From NCBI GenBank assembly GCA_030644725.1, contig CP130629.1:2581501-2645500 (forward strand): a stretch of DNA of 64,000 nucleotides. Direction: 5' to 3'. The notes beneath the pieces are model-generated. The model was not told the DNA's origin, did no database searches, and saw only the letters and a program-made list of their open reading frames with translations. This DNA comes from Candidatus Electrothrix communis (GTDB taxonomy: Bacteria > Desulfobacterota > Desulfobulbia > Desulfobulbales > Desulfobulbaceae). Position 1 is the first letter of the stretch, and each line of letters opens with the position of its first letter. A program made the position numbers and the translations under genes. Shown one piece after another: positions 1 through 8,682 of the stretch.

Positions 1-492
1 CATGACCACATGGATGTGGGGGTGATGATCAAGATTTCTTGCATGGGTATGGAGGATAGCGGTAAATCCCGCTTCTCCGCCGAGTTTTTTGTCATTTGCA
101 GTAAAGGTTTTCAGAGTCTCTTTGACCGAAGCGAACATCTGTGAATAAACGATTTTCTGATTTCTCCAGGCAAGATCCCTGAGTTGAGCAGGCAGGGTAA
201 AGGTAACCAGAAAATAGGGAGCCGGCAGCCGCTTGTTCAGTTGCTTTTCGATCCAGTTGCTGCTTTCATGGTTCTGACAGTGCGGACAGTTTCTATGGCC
301 GCAGGAATGAGGAATATAGATTTCTGTTCCGCATTCATGGTTCGCACACCGCGCAAGCATCTGCAGGCTGTGTTCCGTCCTGCACTTGGCCATGGCCCAC
401 AGCGCTTTTTTGTGGCTGGGCAGAACGAAAGCCTGATATTGCGCTAAAAACTGTTCCTTGAATCGATTAATAATCGTGGAGAGCAAAATCAT
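1..492 (-). CDS. IS91-type Y2 rolling-circle transposase, 5' part only
   Basis: The frame starts at an ATG at 492 and runs open off the left edge, so 164 codons are visible. The N-terminus carries a cysteine/histidine cluster (C..CANHEC.. then [11 protein letters not shown]), the zinc-binding region typical of IS91 transposases, and the last visible residues are HHPHIHVVM, the HUH metal-binding motif of rolling-circle (Y2) transposases. The catalytic tyrosines lie outside the window. The start codon overlaps the stop of the upstream tyrosine recombinase (ATGA), so the two were one operon. This pairing of a recombinase with an IS91 transposase is seen in other IS91-group elements (family knowledge). 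The visible part is intact, although its partner is broken. Confidence 0.88.
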   Translation of the reverse strand, partial: MILLSTIINRFKEQFLAQYQAFVLPSHKKALWAMAKCRTEHSLQMLARCANHECGTEIYIPHSCGHRNCPHCQNHESSNWIEKQLNKRLPAPYFLVTFTLPAQLRDLAWRNQKIVYSQMFASVKETLKTFTANDKKLGGEAGFTAILHTHARNLDHHPHIHVVM

Positions 493-1397
493 TTGACGCC
501 CTCCCAAGTGATATCAAAGGTATCGGTCAGGGAGTTGACGGCCTGACGGGCGTTGCTGTTGGTGACAGCGGTAAGATGGGTATATCGGGATGTGGTCAGG
601 ATGCTGACATGACCGAGTATCTGTTGGAGTTCAACAAGGTCAACCCCGGCTTCCAACATATGGGTGGCATAACTGTGGCGCAGGGAATGGCATGAGATTT
701 TTTTATGTTGAGCTGTCCAACCACAGCCTTCATGGCAGCTTGAATACCTCCTCGATTTAAAGGCGTTTCAACCAAGTGGACGTTTTTCAGTCCCCGTTTC
801 CTGTTTGGAAAGAGGAATTTGGGGTGCTGGTGAACGGACCAGAAATTTCTTAGAATCTGAAGGGTTTTTTCAGGCAAAGGAACCAGCCTGTCCTTGTTGC
901 CTTTGGCGTCGCGAATGTGGACCCGCATATTGCTGGCGTCAATGTCGCTTGTTTTCAGGGCAATGCCCTCGCCGAGGCGCAGCCCCAGTGAGTAGGCTGT
1001 GAAAAAAAGACCTTGTAGCTCAGTTTGCCGGTGGCGGCAACCAGTTGATGGAGCTGCTCGACCGTGAGAATATCTGGAATCCTTGAAACCTTGGGCGGTT
1101 TGATCAGGGGATATCCTCCCAGGTTCTGTTCAGCACCCTGGAATAAAAGAACTTCAGCCCATACAGGTCGAGCTTGACTGCGCTCCATGAGCGACAATCC
1201 AAAAGTTCGTTAAAGTAATCAAGGAGCTGGTCGGATGTGAGATTGTCGATTTGACACTCGAAATAATTGCCGATTCGCCTGATCGACCGTGAATAGGCAT
1301 CAATGGTCTTTGGTTGTAAGCCGTTAAGTTTCAGATGTTTGATATGTTTTTGATAAAGCAGATTGAAGTGTGGATCGCTTGGCATCGTGCAGTTCAT
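489..1397 (-). pseudogene. Tyrosine recombinase (phage-integrase family), frameshifted
   Basis: Three reading frames joined end to end give one complete integrase-like protein of about 300 residues. The N-terminal SAM-like DNA-binding part (start MNCTMPSDPHFNLL) is at 1397-1104, a central part at about 1110-1003, and the catalytic part from about 1003 to 489. Catalytic-domain signs are [21 protein letters not shown] and [14 protein letters not shown], which supply the Arg, His-x-x-Arg, His and Tyr residues. The breaks fall near a C run at about 1107, an A7 run (plus strand) at about 1001-1007 and an A7/T7 run at about 697-703. The restored C-terminus ends in TGA inside the transposase ATG. 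It is either a decayed recombinase or a victim of homopolymer base-calling errors. Confidence 0.8.
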
Positions 1398-1778
1398 TGT
1401 AACCTCCTCTGTGTAATAATAGGATAATGGCAGTGCACTTGCATTGCCGTTATACTATTATTGCAAAAGATATAGGCTGCTACAAGATATTCACCGCAGA
1501 GGTGGATGTACGGGGTTTGTCTGCCGCGTAGCGGCTTCGTCCAACAATTACATTCACGCTGACCCGTAGCCCTGAGAGTAAAAGGGTAGAGTAGAGCACT
1601 GATTCAGCAGTGACCTTGGCCCTTCTAAAGACGCCTCGCCGAGTAATTAAGGAGTAATTAAGGGACAGACCACCTTTCTCTTCCCTATTTGCCATTTCAT
1701 CACAATAGGGTATTGTAACCTCATACTAAACAAACCGCCCGAAACTTCCTGCAACAAAATAACAGAGCCGACAACCCT
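1398..1778. other. Intergenic region beside the IS91-type element
   Basis: No gene is well supported here. A 71-codon minus-strand frame at 1695-1480 has no recognisable family. A small palindrome GCCGC-GTA-GCGGC sits at 1523-1535. An end of the IS91-type element may lie here, but I cannot place it. Confidence 0.4.
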
Positions 1779-2714
1779 ATGTCCACCAAAGAACGCTACA
1801 TCAACCTCTTCACCGATTACGGATTCAAAAAAATCTTCGGCGAAGAACCCAACAAGAACCTGCTTCTCGACTTTCTCAACGAGCTACTCAGGGAGGAACA
1901 GGGAGAAATCAAGGAGCTGACCTACCTAAAAACCGAGCAACTCGGCGACACCGACATTGATCGCAAGGCTATCTTCGATCTCTACTGCGAGAATGAGCAA
2001 GGCGAGAAATTCATTGTCGAGCTCCAGAAGAGCAAACAAAATTTCTTCAAAGATCGCGCCCTCTACTACTCCACCTTCCCCATCCGCGAACAGGCGGAAC
2101 GGGGCGACTGGAATTTCAAACTTAAGGCCGTCTATACCGTGGCGATTCTGGATTTCGTCTTTGATGAGGACAAGAACACACCAGAAAAATACCGCTATGA
2201 TGTTAAGTTGACAGATACTGACACCAACCGGGTGTTTTATGATAAACTAACCTTCATCTACTTGGAAATGCCCAAGTTCACCAAGAGCTTGGACGAGTTG
2301 GAAAGCCGGTTTGACAAATGGCTCTATGTTATCAGAAACCTGAACCGACTGGAACGGTTACCAGACACCCTACGGGAACAGGTTTTTGAGCAGCTTTTTG
2401 ATACGGCGGAGATTGCCCGTTTTACCCCGGATCAAGTGCGCTCCTATGAAAAAAGCCTGAAGTATTATCGCGATATGAAAAACTCGCTGGATACGGCCTT
2501 TGATGACGGTAAAGAGGAAGGGAGAGCAGAAGGGAAAGAAGAAGGAAGAACAGAAGAAAAAAGGCAGGTCGTCATCAACGGGCTGCAACAGGGACTTGAG
2601 ATAAAAGTGATCGCTACCTTGACGGGATTATCTGTTAAAATTATTGAGAAAATATCCAGGGAACTTTCAGAGGAAGAATCAGAGGAAGAATCAAAAGGGT
2701 CAGGGTCAAATTAA
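1779..2714 (+). CDS. Rpn family PD-(D/E)XK nuclease / putative transposase
   Basis: A 311-residue protein of the recombination-promoting-nuclease family (PF12784 type). It opens with the family signature NLFTDYGFKKIFGEEPNK. The nuclease core is visible as D67 (AIFDLYCEN) and E81-L-Q83 in FIVELQKSKQ, followed by the conserved FKDRALYY block. The C-terminus has the usual charged GKEEG/AEGKEEG repeats and a short helical tail with a helix-turn-helix look. Members such as E. coli RpnA cut DNA and promote RecA-independent recombination. The gene stands alone, ends at the inverted repeat of the neighbouring RAYT relic, and appears intact. Family assignment is secure; the cellular role here is inference. 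Confidence 0.85.
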   Translation: MSTKERYINLFTDYGFKKIFGEEPNKNLLLDFLNELLREEQGEIKELTYLKTEQLGDTDIDRKAIFDLYCENEQGEKFIVELQKSKQNFFKDRALYYSTFPIREQAERGDWNFKLKAVYTVAILDFVFDEDKNTPEKYRYDVKLTDTDTNRVFYDKLTFIYLEMPKFTKSLDELESRFDKWLYVIRNLNRLERLPDTLREQVFEQLFDTAEIARFTPDQVRSYEKSLKYYRDMKNSLDTAFDDGKEEGRAEGKEEGRTEEKRQVVINGLQQGLEIKVIATLTGLSVKIIEKISRELSEEESEEESKGSGSN

Positions 2715-3307
2715 ATTTTGCACAAGAATACGATAAATTATAGACTTACCACACAACGTCATCTAACCAATTGAAAACTCAATGCCCCGACTCCCGAGAA
2801 TATCTCCCACAGGCATACCGGTTCCTGTCATCCAACGTGGCAATAATCGTCAGGCCTGCTTTGTTTCCGAGGAAGATCACGGAGCATATGCAGGTTGGGC
2901 TCAAGGAGTATTCCCAGAAATATAGCGTGGAAATCCATGCCTGGGTAATGATCATATTCACCTCCTCTGTACCCCCCGCTAAGACGGCGGAATAAGCCAA
3001 ATGATGCAGTCCCTGGGGCGTCTACTTCAATTTTGCCTCCATCCGAGTTATGTACGCCGCACCGGGAATACCTCTCTTTGGGAGAAAAACCACCGGATCG
3101 GCAGAGGTATTATCGTGAGCTTTTTACCCATCACGTCGAGGGGCAATTATTGGAAGAGATACGAACCAACACCCACAAGGGTATGGCATTGGGGAATAAT
3201 CGATTTAAAGAAGAGCTGGCAGCACTGACCGGAAGACGCCTCAAACCAAAAAAAAGAGGGCGGCCTGTGGGGTGGCGAAAAGAGAAAAATTAATTTTACT
3301 CTGACCC
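2698..3307 (+). mobile_element. Decayed RAYT element with inverted ends
   Basis: The relic transposase is framed by an imperfect inverted repeat: GGGTCAGGGTCAAATTAA at about 2698-2715 and TTAATTTTACTCTGACCC at about 3290-3307. The left end lies inside the last codons of the Rpn gene. A further copy of the right-end sequence lies at 4987-5004 just before brnT. Confidence 0.6.
2782..3293 (+). pseudogene. REP-associated tyrosine transposase (RAYT), broken
   Basis: The start reads MPRLPRISPTGIPVPVIQRG, the N-terminal signature of IS200-like RAYT transposases. The frame then shifts near 2898, continues as LKEYSQKYSVEIHAWVM, and shifts again where the HUH motif (TNHVHLL) should follow. After 3030 a third frame gives the typical C-terminal tail ending KPKKRGRPVGWRKEKN. 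The region encoding the catalytic core is much shortened, so no working enzyme can be made. Compare the intact relative at 14462. Confidence 0.75.
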
Positions 3308-3336
3308 TTTTTATCTCAACGAGTAGCGGTAACAAG

Positions 3337-4914
3337 ATGAAAAAATTAGGCTTGGGCATACAGGCATTATCAGAATTCATAGATAATCACTTCATCTATG
3401 TGGATAAGACTGAGCATATTCACAGACTGATAGACGATGGAAAATACTATTTTCTTTCCCGTCCCCGGCGGTTCGGCAAATCCCTACTGATCAATACGCT
3501 TAAGGAGCTGTTTGAAGGCAACCGCAGGCTCTTTCAGGGCTGTTGGATTGAGGAAAGATGGAATTGGCAGCAAAAAAATCCAGTCATAAAAATAGACTTT
3601 ACCCAGGTCGAATACCGGGAACTGGGCTTGAAAAAGGCCTTGGATCAATACTTACTCCGAACGGCGGAGCAGCACAAGATCACCTTGCAGGCGGAAACCT
3701 ATGCAGGGAAATTCCTGGAACTGATCAAGACATTGGGGCAGAAATCAGGGACGGTTATCCTGATTGATGAGTATGACAAGCCCATTATTGATTATCTGGA
3801 GGCATCAAACATACAGCAGGCCGAAGAAAATCGGGAAATCCTGAAAACCTTTTACGCCGGGGTAAAGGGGCTGGATGAGCATATCCGTTTTTTTCTGCTC
3901 ACCGGTGTTTCCAAGTTCAGCCGCGTCTCGATTTTCAGCGATCTCAACCACCTCAGAGACCTGAGTATTTCAGAAAGCGGTGCCGGATTGCTCGGCTATA
4001 CCGAACAGGAAATTCGGGAAAATTATCGACCTTATATCGAAAAACTGGCTGACTGCTTCGGCACCACGGAAGACAGGATCATGGAGCAGGTCAAGACCTG
4101 GTATAACGGCTATTCCTGGGACGGCAGAACCTTTGTCTATAATCCCTATTCGACCCTGAGTCTTCTCTCCTCCAGGGCCTTTAAAAACTTCTGGTTCGAG
4201 ACCGGTACCCCGACCTTTCTGATCAAACATATCAAAGAATCCGGGGTAAAGATCAACGAGTCGCTGAATAAACCAGTGAAAGAAAATGCCTTTAACGCCT
4301 ATGATATCGAGAACCTCAACACCACCGCCATTCTGTTTCAGACTGGTTACCTGACTGTCAAGCAATGGGACCGGCTGGAAAACACCTATGTTCTGGATTT
4401 CCCCAACCGGGAGGTGAAGGAGTCATTCCTTGATTTTATGGTGAAAAACTATGCTGACAGCTCTGCCGAAGAGATGGGGCATATTGTCGCGGTGCTGACC
4501 GAGGCCTTGCGGATAAACGATATCCGCCGGTTTTTCGAGGCCATGCAGGCCCTGTTTAGCTCCATCACGTCGAAACAGCTGGAAAAAGTAAAGGCGTACG
4601 AGGGGTTTTATCATTCGATCATCTATATAACCCTGAAGATGCTCGGGGTTCGGATCGACTGCGAGGTGCAGTCCAGCTTCGGGGCCACTGATGCGGTGAT
4701 ACAAAACGAGGAGTATATTTACGTTATTGAATTCAAGATGGGAACCGCTGAGGAGGCCCTGCGGCAGATCAAAGAAAAACGCTATTGCGCTCCGTTTGCC
4801 GCTGATGAACGGACGGTTATCATGGTTGGGATTGGCATTGACAAAGGGGTTCGGAATTTAACGGATTTTGTGACGGGACCTGTGGATCGGGGTGCTGAAA
4901 AAACAGGCAATTAG
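3337..4914 (+). CDS. AAA-ATPase-like / PD-(D/E)XK nuclease fusion (DUF1703 type)
   Basis: A 525-residue protein with an N-terminal AAA-ATPase_like domain and a C-terminal PDDEXK_9-type nuclease domain. The N-terminus has the family hallmark FIYVDKTEHIHRLID, the P-loop variant SRPRRFGKSLL (residues 41-51) and the Walker B segment VILIDEYDKPI (140-150). Near the C-terminus GATDAVI and YVIEFKMG supply the D and E-x-K of the nuclease core. The family is widespread, often in many copies per genome, and its function is unproven; a role linked to mobile DNA or defence is inferred. A heavily decayed relative lies at 59961. The gene is complete and has no operon partner. Confidence 0.85.
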   Translation: MKKLGLGIQALSEFIDNHFIYVDKTEHIHRLIDDGKYYFLSRPRRFGKSLLINTLKELFEGNRRLFQGCWIEERWNWQQKNPVIKIDFTQVEYRELGLKKALDQYLLRTAEQHKITLQAETYAGKFLELIKTLGQKSGTVILIDEYDKPIIDYLEASNIQQAEENREILKTFYAGVKGLDEHIRFFLLTGVSKFSRVSIFSDLNHLRDLSISESGAGLLGYTEQEIRENYRPYIEKLADCFGTTEDRIMEQVKTWYNGYSWDGRTFVYNPYSTLSLLSSRAFKNFWFETGTPTFLIKHIKESGVKINESLNKPVKENAFNAYDIENLNTTAILFQTGYLTVKQWDRLENTYVLDFPNREVKESFLDFMVKNYADSSAEEMGHIVAVLTEALRINDIRRFFEAMQALFSSITSKQLEKVKAYEGFYHSIIYITLKMLGVRIDCEVQSSFGATDAVIQNEEYIYVIEFKMGTAEEALRQIKEKRYCAPFAADERTVIMVGIGIDKGVRNLTDFVTGPVDRGAEKTGN

Positions 4915-4969
4915 GGGGAAGCTCCCAATTGCTAGGCGACAGCGGAAATCTCCGCATGGGTTGACCGGG

Positions 4970-5290
4970 ATGTGTCATGAGAGTGTTAATTTTACTCTGA
5001 CCCTCTTTATAGACCCTCTTTATACTCTTTATAAAAAGAAAGATCGGAAGAATCAGCAGAAACATAAGGTTTCTTTTGATGAAGCCCGAACAGCTTTCCT
5101 TGATGAGAATGCCCTTCGGTTCTTTGACCCTGATCATTCTGAAGATGAAGATAGGTTTATCATGTTGGGTATGAGTTTTAGGCTTCGCGTTCTTATTGTG
5201 TGTCACTGTTACCGAGAGAATGATTCGACAATCCGTATTATCTCAGCACGTAAGGCGGACAAACATGAGCAAAAGGACTATTGGAGATGA
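4970..5290 (+). CDS. brnT: BrnT family toxin, altered N-terminus
   Basis: From about residue 25 on the protein is a clear BrnT (DUF497) ribonuclease toxin: KHKVSFDEARTAF, DPDHSEDEDRF, then ISARKADKHEQKDYWR at the end. The usual start of the family (an F-W-D-x-x-K type opening) is missing; instead the frame runs back into a copy of the RAYT right-end sequence at 4987-5004 and a doubled CCCTCTTTATA. The ATG at 4970 is the nearest in-frame ATG but gives a foreign-looking leader, so the true start is uncertain. It is followed 3 bp later by its antitoxin gene. The toxin may be weakened or silent. Confidence 0.78.
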   Translation: MCHESVNFTLTLFIDPLYTLYKKKDRKNQQKHKVSFDEARTAFLDENALRFFDPDHSEDEDRFIMLGMSFRLRVLIVCHCYRENDSTIRIISARKADKHEQKDYWR

Positions 5291-5293
5291 GCA

Positions 5294-5512
5294 ATGAGAG
5301 AACATTATGATTTCAGTAAAATGAAGGGAGAGAAAAATCCTTACACCAAGCAATTGAAGCAACCAGTAACCATGCGTCTGGACAAGGCTACTGTGACGTA
5401 TTTCAAATCTTTGGCCGCAGAGCTTGACATGCCGTACCAAAGCCTGATCAATCTCTACCTGAGAGACTGTGCGCTGCATCATAGAAAACTTCAGCTCAAG
5501 TGGGTGTCTTAA
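5294..5512 (+). CDS. brnA: BrnA family antitoxin
   Basis: A 72-residue ribbon-helix-helix antitoxin of the BrnA type: opening MREHYDFSKMKGEKNPY, then VTMRLDKATVTYFKSL and the conserved PYQSLINLYLRDCA. It starts 3 bp after the BrnT stop and has a GGAG ribosome site 8 bp upstream inside the end of brnT. In the family BrnA binds and neutralises BrnT and represses the shared promoter. The antitoxin is intact while the toxin N-terminus is not. Confidence 0.88.
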   Translation: MREHYDFSKMKGEKNPYTKQLKQPVTMRLDKATVTYFKSLAAELDMPYQSLINLYLRDCALHHRKLQLKWVS

Positions 5513-5682
5513 TCAGAGAACTATAAGATGTCATTCCGCCGACTCGGAAAATCAAAGAGGTCAGACTCGATTGATTTTGTCAAGACAATCAATTCAAATG
5601 GGTATAGGGCCAGCCCCCAATTTACCGGCCTGGAAAATCTGTCCCTTTTTAACTTTGTTTTTTTGCGTAGAAAGTGGAGATT

Positions 5683-6558
5683 ATGAAAACTCTTTTTAAC
5701 CACCGTTTTTTGTTCCTGTTCCTGTATTGCCTAATAATGTCATGCGGTATTGATCTGTGTTGGGCGGCTGATGCGGTTGTCTTGGATGTACAGGGCCAGG
5801 TTACGGTAATTGCCGGGAATCAGACAGAGCCGGTGCATTCCGGTCAGGCTCTTACTACCGGTGATCAATTGCAAAGTCAGGGTGGAACCGCAAAAATTAT
5901 ATTTGCTGATGGCCAAATACGTACCTTAGAGGTCGGCAAAACACTTCAAATAGCAGCACCGCCCCAGACGACTCAGGCTGATAGCGTTACTGCAAAGGTC
6001 ATCAGGTCCCTTGCCGAACTGACGCATAAGTCGCAGGAACCAACACGAAAAGCCACAGTTCGGGCGGCACTGCGACGTATTCCCGTCTCCCGTCCTTGTA
6101 ACACGGCTATTCTGCCAGATAAAATACGGATAACTTGGAGGCCCCTCCCCCAGATTCAATCACTTGAACTCGTTTTAAAACCCGATTCCTCATCCGAGGT
6201 GACTTCAATAGCTCTTGATCCACGATCCGGGGAATTCACGCTTTCCAATGATAAGGTTCAACTAAGGCCTAGTACAAAATATTTTTGGAAGTTACGTGGG
6301 GTGGACACCAAGGGAAGACCGTACGATTCGCAAACCTGTCATTGGATAGTATTATCTGATGAACAGATGCGTACCTTACAAGAAGAACTTCATATACTAC
6401 AAGAGAGAAAGGATATCAGTTCCAAAGAGCGGGATGTGCTTGTTGCCGGTCTCTATCTGTCGTACAAGCTCTACGACCGGGCTTCTCCGCTTCTTAGCGC
6501 CTATGCCGATGATCCAGGGATGAAGGGCATCCTTGAAAATATACAGCAAAGAGATTGA
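5683..6558 (+). CDS. Secreted FecR-domain protein
   Basis: A 291-residue protein with a Sec signal peptide ending near LCWA-ADAV, then a FecR domain (about residues 28-100; pattern VLDVQGQVTVI ... GQALTTGDQLQSQGG ... IIFADGQI). A second beta-rich segment follows (about 135-225, with ITWRPLP and STKYFWKLRG, resembling a fibronectin-like fold), then a helical tail with a TPR-like look. I start at the ATG at 5683 rather than the in-frame GTG at 5674. It is the first gene of a run with the CHASE2 adenylate cyclase and the CHAT protein. FecR domains in periplasmic proteins often sense envelope signals or bind cell-wall material; here it probably feeds the cyclase (inference). Confidence 0.8.
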   Translation: MKTLFNHRFLFLFLYCLIMSCGIDLCWAADAVVLDVQGQVTVIAGNQTEPVHSGQALTTGDQLQSQGGTAKIIFADGQIRTLEVGKTLQIAAPPQTTQADSVTAKVIRSLAELTHKSQEPTRKATVRAALRRIPVSRPCNTAILPDKIRITWRPLPQIQSLELVLKPDSSSEVTSIALDPRSGEFTLSNDKVQLRPSTKYFWKLRGVDTKGRPYDSQTCHWIVLSDEQMRTLQEELHILQERKDISSKERDVLVAGLYLSYKLYDRASPLLSAYADDPGMKGILENIQQRD

Positions 6559-6606
6559 GCATCTAATAAGTGGTTGCCGGAGAAGGAGAGAGATGAGAAG
6601 GGGAAA

Positions 6607-8682
6607 GTGATTCGGCAATCGACCGCATTGGTGATTATGGCCTTTGCCGCAGGAATGCTTGCGCTATTATTAGGGCACATCCCTTTTGTTGCGACATTAG
6701 AACACATCACAATGGATTGGCGCATGAGGTCGCGCAAGGCAGACCCGACCTATGGGCAGAATATCGTGCTTATCATCATTGATGAGGCGGCACTGCAAGG
6801 ATATCCCTGCCGTTCGCCTGTTCCGCGCGAGATGCTTGCCAAAATGATTCGTTTTCTCTCTTCAGCAAACACCAGACTGATCGGGCTTGATGTGTTCTTG
6901 AAAGATCCGGGTTGGGAGGAAACTGACGCTGATCTGGTGAATGCCATGAGGGAACACGGAGGCGTGGTCATCGGCTCTATCTTTCGCAAGGACTTGAAAT
7001 TTTCCCTCGACCTCCCTCATCCCAAATTCCTTGAGGCCGCCTTGGCCATAGGTCTTGTTGAAATACCCGTTGACCCTGTCGACGGGGTCGTCAGGGAGTA
7101 TAAATCATTTTTTGACATTGCGGACCAGTCGCTCCCGACCTTGGCAACGAGCCTCTACCTTATTGAACACGGGTCCGAGGTTGGGGAACATAAATTTTCT
7201 GTCAAAAAGGGATGGGAAGGGGCTTGGCCCCCGGAAATTCTTCTTGATGCTGCCGGGCGTTTTTATATCAACTATCAGGCACCGCCATCAAGCTATCAAG
7301 CGCAGCTGTCGACCAAGGGGAGTGATTCGAATCCCCTTAAGGTGTTTCCGGCATCTGCCGTGTTAACGGGATTCTTACCCGCCGAATGGTTTCAAGAGAG
7401 CATCGTTCTCATCGGGGCCGGGTTTACGGAGAGCAAGGATGCCTATCCGACTCCCTATTACAGCCCGACGTTTGACTATGTATTGACACCCGGGGTTGAG
7501 ATCCATGCCAATGCCCTTGCTACCCTGCTCTCCGAAAAAAGCTTGATATTCCCTGCGCTCACCACTCATTCTCTGCTCTTATTCCTTGCCTCCCTTATTG
7601 TGATCTTCGCTGTATTCCACCTTCGCGCCCTGATTGCCTTGGCTGTCCTGCTTGGCGTTGGTACGGGCTATACCTTTATGAGTTACCGGAATTTTATAGA
7701 ACACGATATCGCCTTTACGCTTGTGCCCTTCTGGCTGGGCCTTGGCATCGCCTACATTGAAGGCATAGGATACAAGGCCGCGACCGAGGGTAGGCAAAAA
7801 CGCTGGATCAAACAGGCTTTTGCAAGGTATGTCTCTTCTGATGTCGTGAATCTCCTCGTCCGAGACCCGAACAGACTCCATCTGGGTGGTGAAACACGTG
7901 AACTCAGTATCTTATTCTCTGACCTGGCGAATTTTACAGGTATTGCCGAAGGGTTGTCGCCAGAGGAACTCGTTGCCCTGCTCAATCGTTATTTTGACGG
8001 TGCTACCGAAATTATTCTCAAGCATGGCGGCACGCTTGATAAATATATCGGTGATTCGATCATGGCGTTTTGGAATGCCCCCCTTTTCCAGGAAGATCAT
8101 GCCCTGCAGGCCGCACAGGCAGCTCTTGAAATACAGGCGTTTTCCGAACAGTTCAATAATACATTGACGGCTAAGGGAAATTCAACAATTACAACTCGTA
8201 TTGGACTGAATACCGGCAAAGCGGTCGTTGGCAATATCGGAGCACACAAGCACTTTAATTATACCGCGATGGGTGATGCTGTTAATTTGGCGTCACGCCT
8301 GGAAGGGGCAAATAAAGTGTACGGAACGACAATTATGATCAGTGAATTCATGTACGAACGAATCAGGCAAGCGGTTCACGCCAGAGAGCTCGATCTTCTT
8401 CGGGTTAAGGGGAAAGAAAAAACGGTCAGGGTCTATGAATTGCAGGGAGTCAATGAGCAGCAACCCTCTGAATCCATTGAACGGATGGTACGCCATTATC
8501 AACAAGGACTTATTGCCTACCGGGAAAAAAACTGGCAAACGGCAATGGCCTGTTTTGAGCGTGCTGTACAACATGTTCCCATGGATCGACCGTCCCTTCT
8601 CTATCTTGAACGCTGCAAACAGATGCAGGCGTTTCCGCCGGAGGAGAATTGGGACGGCGTCTATATCATGCGGACAAAATGA
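6607..8682 (+). CDS. CHASE2-domain class III adenylate cyclase
   Basis: Order of parts: N-terminal membrane helix, extracytoplasmic CHASE2 sensor (about residues 30-310), three membrane helices (about 320-390), class III cyclase domain (about 425-600) and a TPR-like tail. Cyclase motifs are ILFSDLANFTG with the metal Asp, TLDKYIGDSIMAFWNAP with the second Asp and the adenine-selecting Lys, and YTAMGDAVNLASRLEG with the second specificity Asp and the Asn/Arg of catalysis; this set predicts ATP as substrate. The start is odd: the best Shine-Dalgarno/ATG (AAGGAGAGAG, ATG at 6593) opens a five-codon frame whose TGA overlaps the GTG at 6607 used here. One extra G in the G4 run at 6600-6603 would join them. 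TTG 6574 is also in frame. Confidence 0.88.
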   Translation: MIRQSTALVIMAFAAGMLALLLGHIPFVATLEHITMDWRMRSRKADPTYGQNIVLIIIDEAALQGYPCRSPVPREMLAKMIRFLSSANTRLIGLDVFLKDPGWEETDADLVNAMREHGGVVIGSIFRKDLKFSLDLPHPKFLEAALAIGLVEIPVDPVDGVVREYKSFFDIADQSLPTLATSLYLIEHGSEVGEHKFSVKKGWEGAWPPEILLDAAGRFYINYQAPPSSYQAQLSTKGSDSNPLKVFPASAVLTGFLPAEWFQESIVLIGAGFTESKDAYPTPYYSPTFDYVLTPGVEIHANALATLLSEKSLIFPALTTHSLLLFLASLIVIFAVFHLRALIALAVLLGVGTGYTFMSYRNFIEHDIAFTLVPFWLGLGIAYIEGIGYKAATEGRQKRWIKQAFARYVSSDVVNLLVRDPNRLHLGGETRELSILFSDLANFTGIAEGLSPEELVALLNRYFDGATEIILKHGGTLDKYIGDSIMAFWNAPLFQEDHALQAAQAALEIQAFSEQFNNTLTAKGNSTITTRIGLNTGKAVVGNIGAHKHFNYTAMGDAVNLASRLEGANKVYGTTIMISEFMYERIRQAVHARELDLLRVKGKEKTVRVYELQGVNEQQPSESIERMVRHYQQGLIAYREKNWQTAMACFERAVQHVPMDRPSLLYLERCKQMQAFPPEENWDGVYIMRTK

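Noticed and set aside
1480-1695. 71-codon minus-strand frame near the IS91-type element
   Set aside because: No family, no ribosome site and a position in probable element-end DNA.
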